Assembly: GCA_003151275.1 (NCBI GenBank)
Contig: PLXC01000021.1
Coordinates: 124,001-188,000, forward strand
Direction: 5' to 3'
Length of the DNA: 64,000 nucleotides
Source: Candidatus Melainabacteria bacterium
GTDB taxonomy: Bacteria > Cyanobacteriota > Vampirovibrionia > Obscuribacterales > Obscuribacteraceae
This document shows positions 61,811-64,000 of this stretch, piece by piece. The first letter of the stretch is position 1; each line of letters opens with the position of its first letter. The notes below the pieces were generated by a model. That model saw only the letters and a program-made list of their open reading frames with translations, had not been told where the DNA came from and ran no database searches. Position numbers and translations under genes: made by a program.

Positions 61811-61939
61811 ATTAAATCGGTTCAAAAAGTGGTGCAAACTCAGTGGCCCATTGTGGCAGAGCGTAGCGAGACTATCGATGTTTTGAAAAGCCGCGCAGAC
61901 TAGTTTGAAACGTAGCTAAGATGCTAAAATCCTCAAATC

Positions 61940-62947
61940 ATGACTTCTGGCGATTTGAAAAGCTATCGTCCCGGACAAAGCGTTCTGTGTCGCGTTGAGG
62001 CACCGGAAGCCGGTGGATACTTAGTTTCGATTCTTCCGACCGGTATCAAAGGCTTTCTGCCCAGTCAGGACCCTCTCGATATTGGGCGGCAAGTGCCTGC
62101 CACTTTTGTATGTATGAACGGCGACCGCGCGCTGCTTACATTCGCTTACATGATCGGTACGACAGAACGGGTGCAGCTAAGCACCAGTAGCGATTCTATT
62201 AACGCCTTTGCAGTGTGGGCAGATTCTTACCCGACGAACATGAAACTGCGCAGAGCGATCGACATCGTTATGCCATCGCTTGACGGAAATATACAGACGA
62301 TGACAAGCAATGACAGAACACTTAATGAGCTCATGTCCCATATTGAAGATACTAAATTTACTGGGTGTCTGAAAGCGCAATCAGAAGAGCGTCTATCGCG
62401 TGCGGCTGCGTTGCTCTATGAAGGAAGAGTGGTTGGTTGCATCTACGGTACTAAGAGTCCTAAGCCGGAGCCCTACACCACAGAGACTGCGCTTTATTTG
62501 ATGATTGGCGATCTGCAAAAAGCTGGCACAGAAATTCAATTATATTCGTTGCCGGAAGAAATAATTCTTTCTATGTCTGCCTTGTTTTTAGGCTGCCCTA
62601 TTGAGGGGTTAGGTGATTCAAATACACCGTCCAACGCGATTGAATTGCTTGATCAATTCCGCAAACGTGGACAAACCGGATGTCTGACTTTATCAACCGA
62701 TGGTAGTGGCACCATATCGGTCAGCTTTATTCATGCAGGAACCTACGTTGGGTCATTCTTAGTCGAGAAGCAACAATTTTTGCCATCGGCTGAACTGCCG
62801 CTGGAGCTGCCTGCCACATATGAAAACGCCAAACTCGACGCCTCATTTCTGCCCAATGAGATGACTTCTGACTCAATTCAATATGGCTACATCTTCAACA
62901 AAGTTGTGGAAAATTTCCCCAACGTTCCGCAGCATCTGAGACCGTAG
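61940..62947 (+). CDS. Protein with S1-like N-terminus and two DUF4388-like regions
   Basis: 335 residues. The N-terminal 70 residues (YRPGQSVLCRVEAPEAGGYL, VSILPTGIKGFLPSQD) follow an S1/OB pattern (PGqxvxgxVxxxxxxGxxVxl..gxxGflP). Two similar modules follow, LMSHIEDTKFTGCLKAQSEE...AALLYEGRVVGCIYG and LLDQFRKRGQTGCLTLSTDG...SVSFIHAGTYVGSFLV, which resemble DUF4388/PATAN repeats (G-x-L-x-L...F-x-x-G-x-I-x). No membrane helix. Probable cytosolic regulator; ATG 61940. Ends abutting glk. Confidence 0.65.
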   Translation: MTSGDLKSYRPGQSVLCRVEAPEAGGYLVSILPTGIKGFLPSQDPLDIGRQVPATFVCMNGDRALLTFAYMIGTTERVQLSTSSDSINAFAVWADSYPTNMKLRRAIDIVMPSLDGNIQTMTSNDRTLNELMSHIEDTKFTGCLKAQSEERLSRAAALLYEGRVVGCIYGTKSPKPEPYTTETALYLMIGDLQKAGTEIQLYSLPEEIILSMSALFLGCPIEGLGDSNTPSNAIELLDQFRKRGQTGCLTLSTDGSGTISVSFIHAGTYVGSFLVEKQQFLPSAELPLELPATYENAKLDASFLPNEMTSDSIQYGYIFNKVVENFPNVPQHLRP

Positions 62948-63973
62948 TTAAGCAGCGCCGATGTGATGAAGAATGCCTGCATGCATGAGCGCGCATCTGG
63001 CTGCGCCTAATAAAGCCGTCTTATCATTCATGATCACTTTAATCTGTATGCTCAAAAGGACAGATCGTAGTCGTCCTTTATCTATGAATGACTCGAGGAA
63101 TCGCGCCTCCGAAAGTTTTTTGATCATCTTCGGCGCGATCCCTCCACCAATGTAGATGCCGCCCGTAGCCATTAATTTCAGTGCTAGGTTGCCAGCTTCA
63201 GCACCGTAAATATCCGTGAAAATGTTTAGCGCTTCAGAGCAAATCTCAGTCTGATTTTCTAAGCCGCTTTCAGAAATTACAGCAGGTGGATCGTTTGTTT
63301 TAAGAGACTCCGCTAACCATGCAGGTTCAGGAAATTTATTTTCGTCTCTTAAAAATTCGTAGATGTGCTGGAGTCCTTGACCTGACAGTACACGTTCGTA
63401 GCTGACATGATCCAATCTTTTGCGCAGATATTGAAGTAGCTCGAGTTGAATTTGATTGCTTGGTGCAAAATCGCAATGTCCGCCTTCTGAAGCGAAGGGT
63501 CTCATTTTTCGATCTTCAAAGATGATACCGGCCTCTCCCAACCCAGTGCCTGCCGAGATCACTCCGACGTTGCCGTGGATTTTCTTATCACCTTGATTGA
63601 TGGTGACAAAGTCATCTTCCGAAAGCTCATAGATTCCGTGAGCATTGGCCTCCAAATCATTCATTAACTCAATCTGCCTAAAGCCCAGTCTCTGAGCCAG
63701 TATTGCAGCATCAATAATCCAGGGCAAATTGGTGGCGTGACACGTACCATTTACGACTGGACCAGCAACTGCCATGCAAACGTGGTCAGCTTGCAGCCGC
63801 GATTCTTCAATAAACTCGGCGATCAAATCATGCAAGTTCGCATAATCATGGCTGGGAAATTGCTTTTGAACCATTAGTTCCAATTTCCCATTATGTAACG
63901 TGTAGAAGGCCAAGTTAGCTTTGGTGCCACCAACGTCGCCAGCCAAGATTATCGGATCAACTACTTTTGCCAC
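62948..63973 (-). CDS. glk: Glucokinase (Glk family)
   Basis: 341 residues from GTG 63973 (GAGG 9 bases upstream). ATP phosphate-1 motif ILAGDVGGTKANLAFY, sugar site CHATNLPWIIDA and LMNDLEANAHG (catalytic Asp), GVISAGTGLGEAGI (phosphate 2), SEGGHCDFAP and GGIYIGGGIAPKM. This is the Glk (PF02685) type rather than ROK, as the ROK Cys zinc motif is absent. It phosphorylates glucose with ATP to feed glycolysis or glycogen. Convergent and abutting with the S1/DUF4388 gene. Confidence 0.94.
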   Translation of the reverse strand: MAKVVDPIILAGDVGGTKANLAFYTLHNGKLELMVQKQFPSHDYANLHDLIAEFIEESRLQADHVCMAVAGPVVNGTCHATNLPWIIDAAILAQRLGFRQIELMNDLEANAHGIYELSEDDFVTINQGDKKIHGNVGVISAGTGLGEAGIIFEDRKMRPFASEGGHCDFAPSNQIQLELLQYLRKRLDHVSYERVLSGQGLQHIYEFLRDENKFPEPAWLAESLKTNDPPAVISESGLENQTEICSEALNIFTDIYGAEAGNLALKLMATGGIYIGGGIAPKMIKKLSEARFLESFIDKGRLRSVLLSIQIKVIMNDKTALLGAARCALMHAGILHHIGAA

Positions 63974-64000
63974 AGTCGATTTGCCTCGCGGAAGTCTAGC

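Overview
The window looks like chromosome from a non-photosynthetic cyanobacterial relative, most like the Obscuribacterales (Melainabacteria/Vampirovibrionia). This is inference: no rRNA or marker tree is possible here. It rests on the many TPR, WG-repeat, LRV and DUF4388 proteins, a PrsW-kinase fusion, a lipase maturation factor, a TPR-matrixin with the HExxHxxGxxGH motif, and a short RpoD-like sigma factor. Base composition is near 50% GC. Genes are packed, and several convergent pairs abut or overlap by a few bases. I see no rRNA, tRNA, IS element, prophage or CRISPR array.

Layout. 1-10 kb: a divergent Ku protein cut by the left edge, a degenerate GGDEF-DUF4388 protein, SRPBCC, TPR and HAD proteins, and a PAS histidine kinase. 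Then comes an 835-bp non-coding stretch with a PhoB-box-like promoter, a 21-nt palindrome and a 45-bp tandem repeat with five palindromic cores, followed by a stand-alone Clp_N protein. 10-19 kb: a Cys-motif/TonB-C protein, an NAD(P) epimerase, an esterase remnant, and a minus-strand block of alpha/beta hydrolase-DUF4384, caspase-like TPR protein lacking the catalytic His, small protein, OmpR-type regulator and VIT-like membrane protein. 19-28 kb: PDZ and LRV proteins, an LRR remnant, the queuosine-precursor operon queC-queE-queF, a TPR-metalloprotease, a TPR protein and a lipase maturation factor.

28-46 kb: several small proteins, a GspE-N-terminal-like repeat protein, a DUF900 hydrolase, and a PolX whose polymerase aspartates are all replaced while the PHP exonuclease motifs remain. 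Next are a secreted protein behind four TGTCA repeats at 11-bp spacing, a WG-repeat lipoprotein, a wrecked histidine kinase opposite an intact OmpR-type regulator, a GNAT/ATP-grasp pair, a frameshifted HEAAH gene, a 5'-3' exonuclease, a fragmentary GspE-like domain and an RpoD-like sigma factor. 46-64 kb: the PrsW-Ser/Thr kinase fusion, a PHB-depolymerase-like esterase, an RNB ribonuclease, a VVA0879-like zinc protein, a 905-aa disordered protein, a run of decayed genes (SDR, flavin reductase, EF-P), a cupin, a methyltransferase, a Dnmt2-like C5-methyltransferase, a tiny Lys-rich protein with its own terminator, an RlpA remnant, an S1/DUF4388-like protein and glucokinase.

Themes. Signalling genes are abundant, and several have lost catalytic residues. 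The PhoB-box-like sites suggest that a secreted protein and a possible repeat-containing RNA respond to phosphate. Queuosine synthesis and a Dnmt2-type enzyme occur in the same window, and in eukaryotes these two modifications are linked on tRNA-Asp. Single-base frameshifts in several genes may be real decay or assembly errors; reads would decide.
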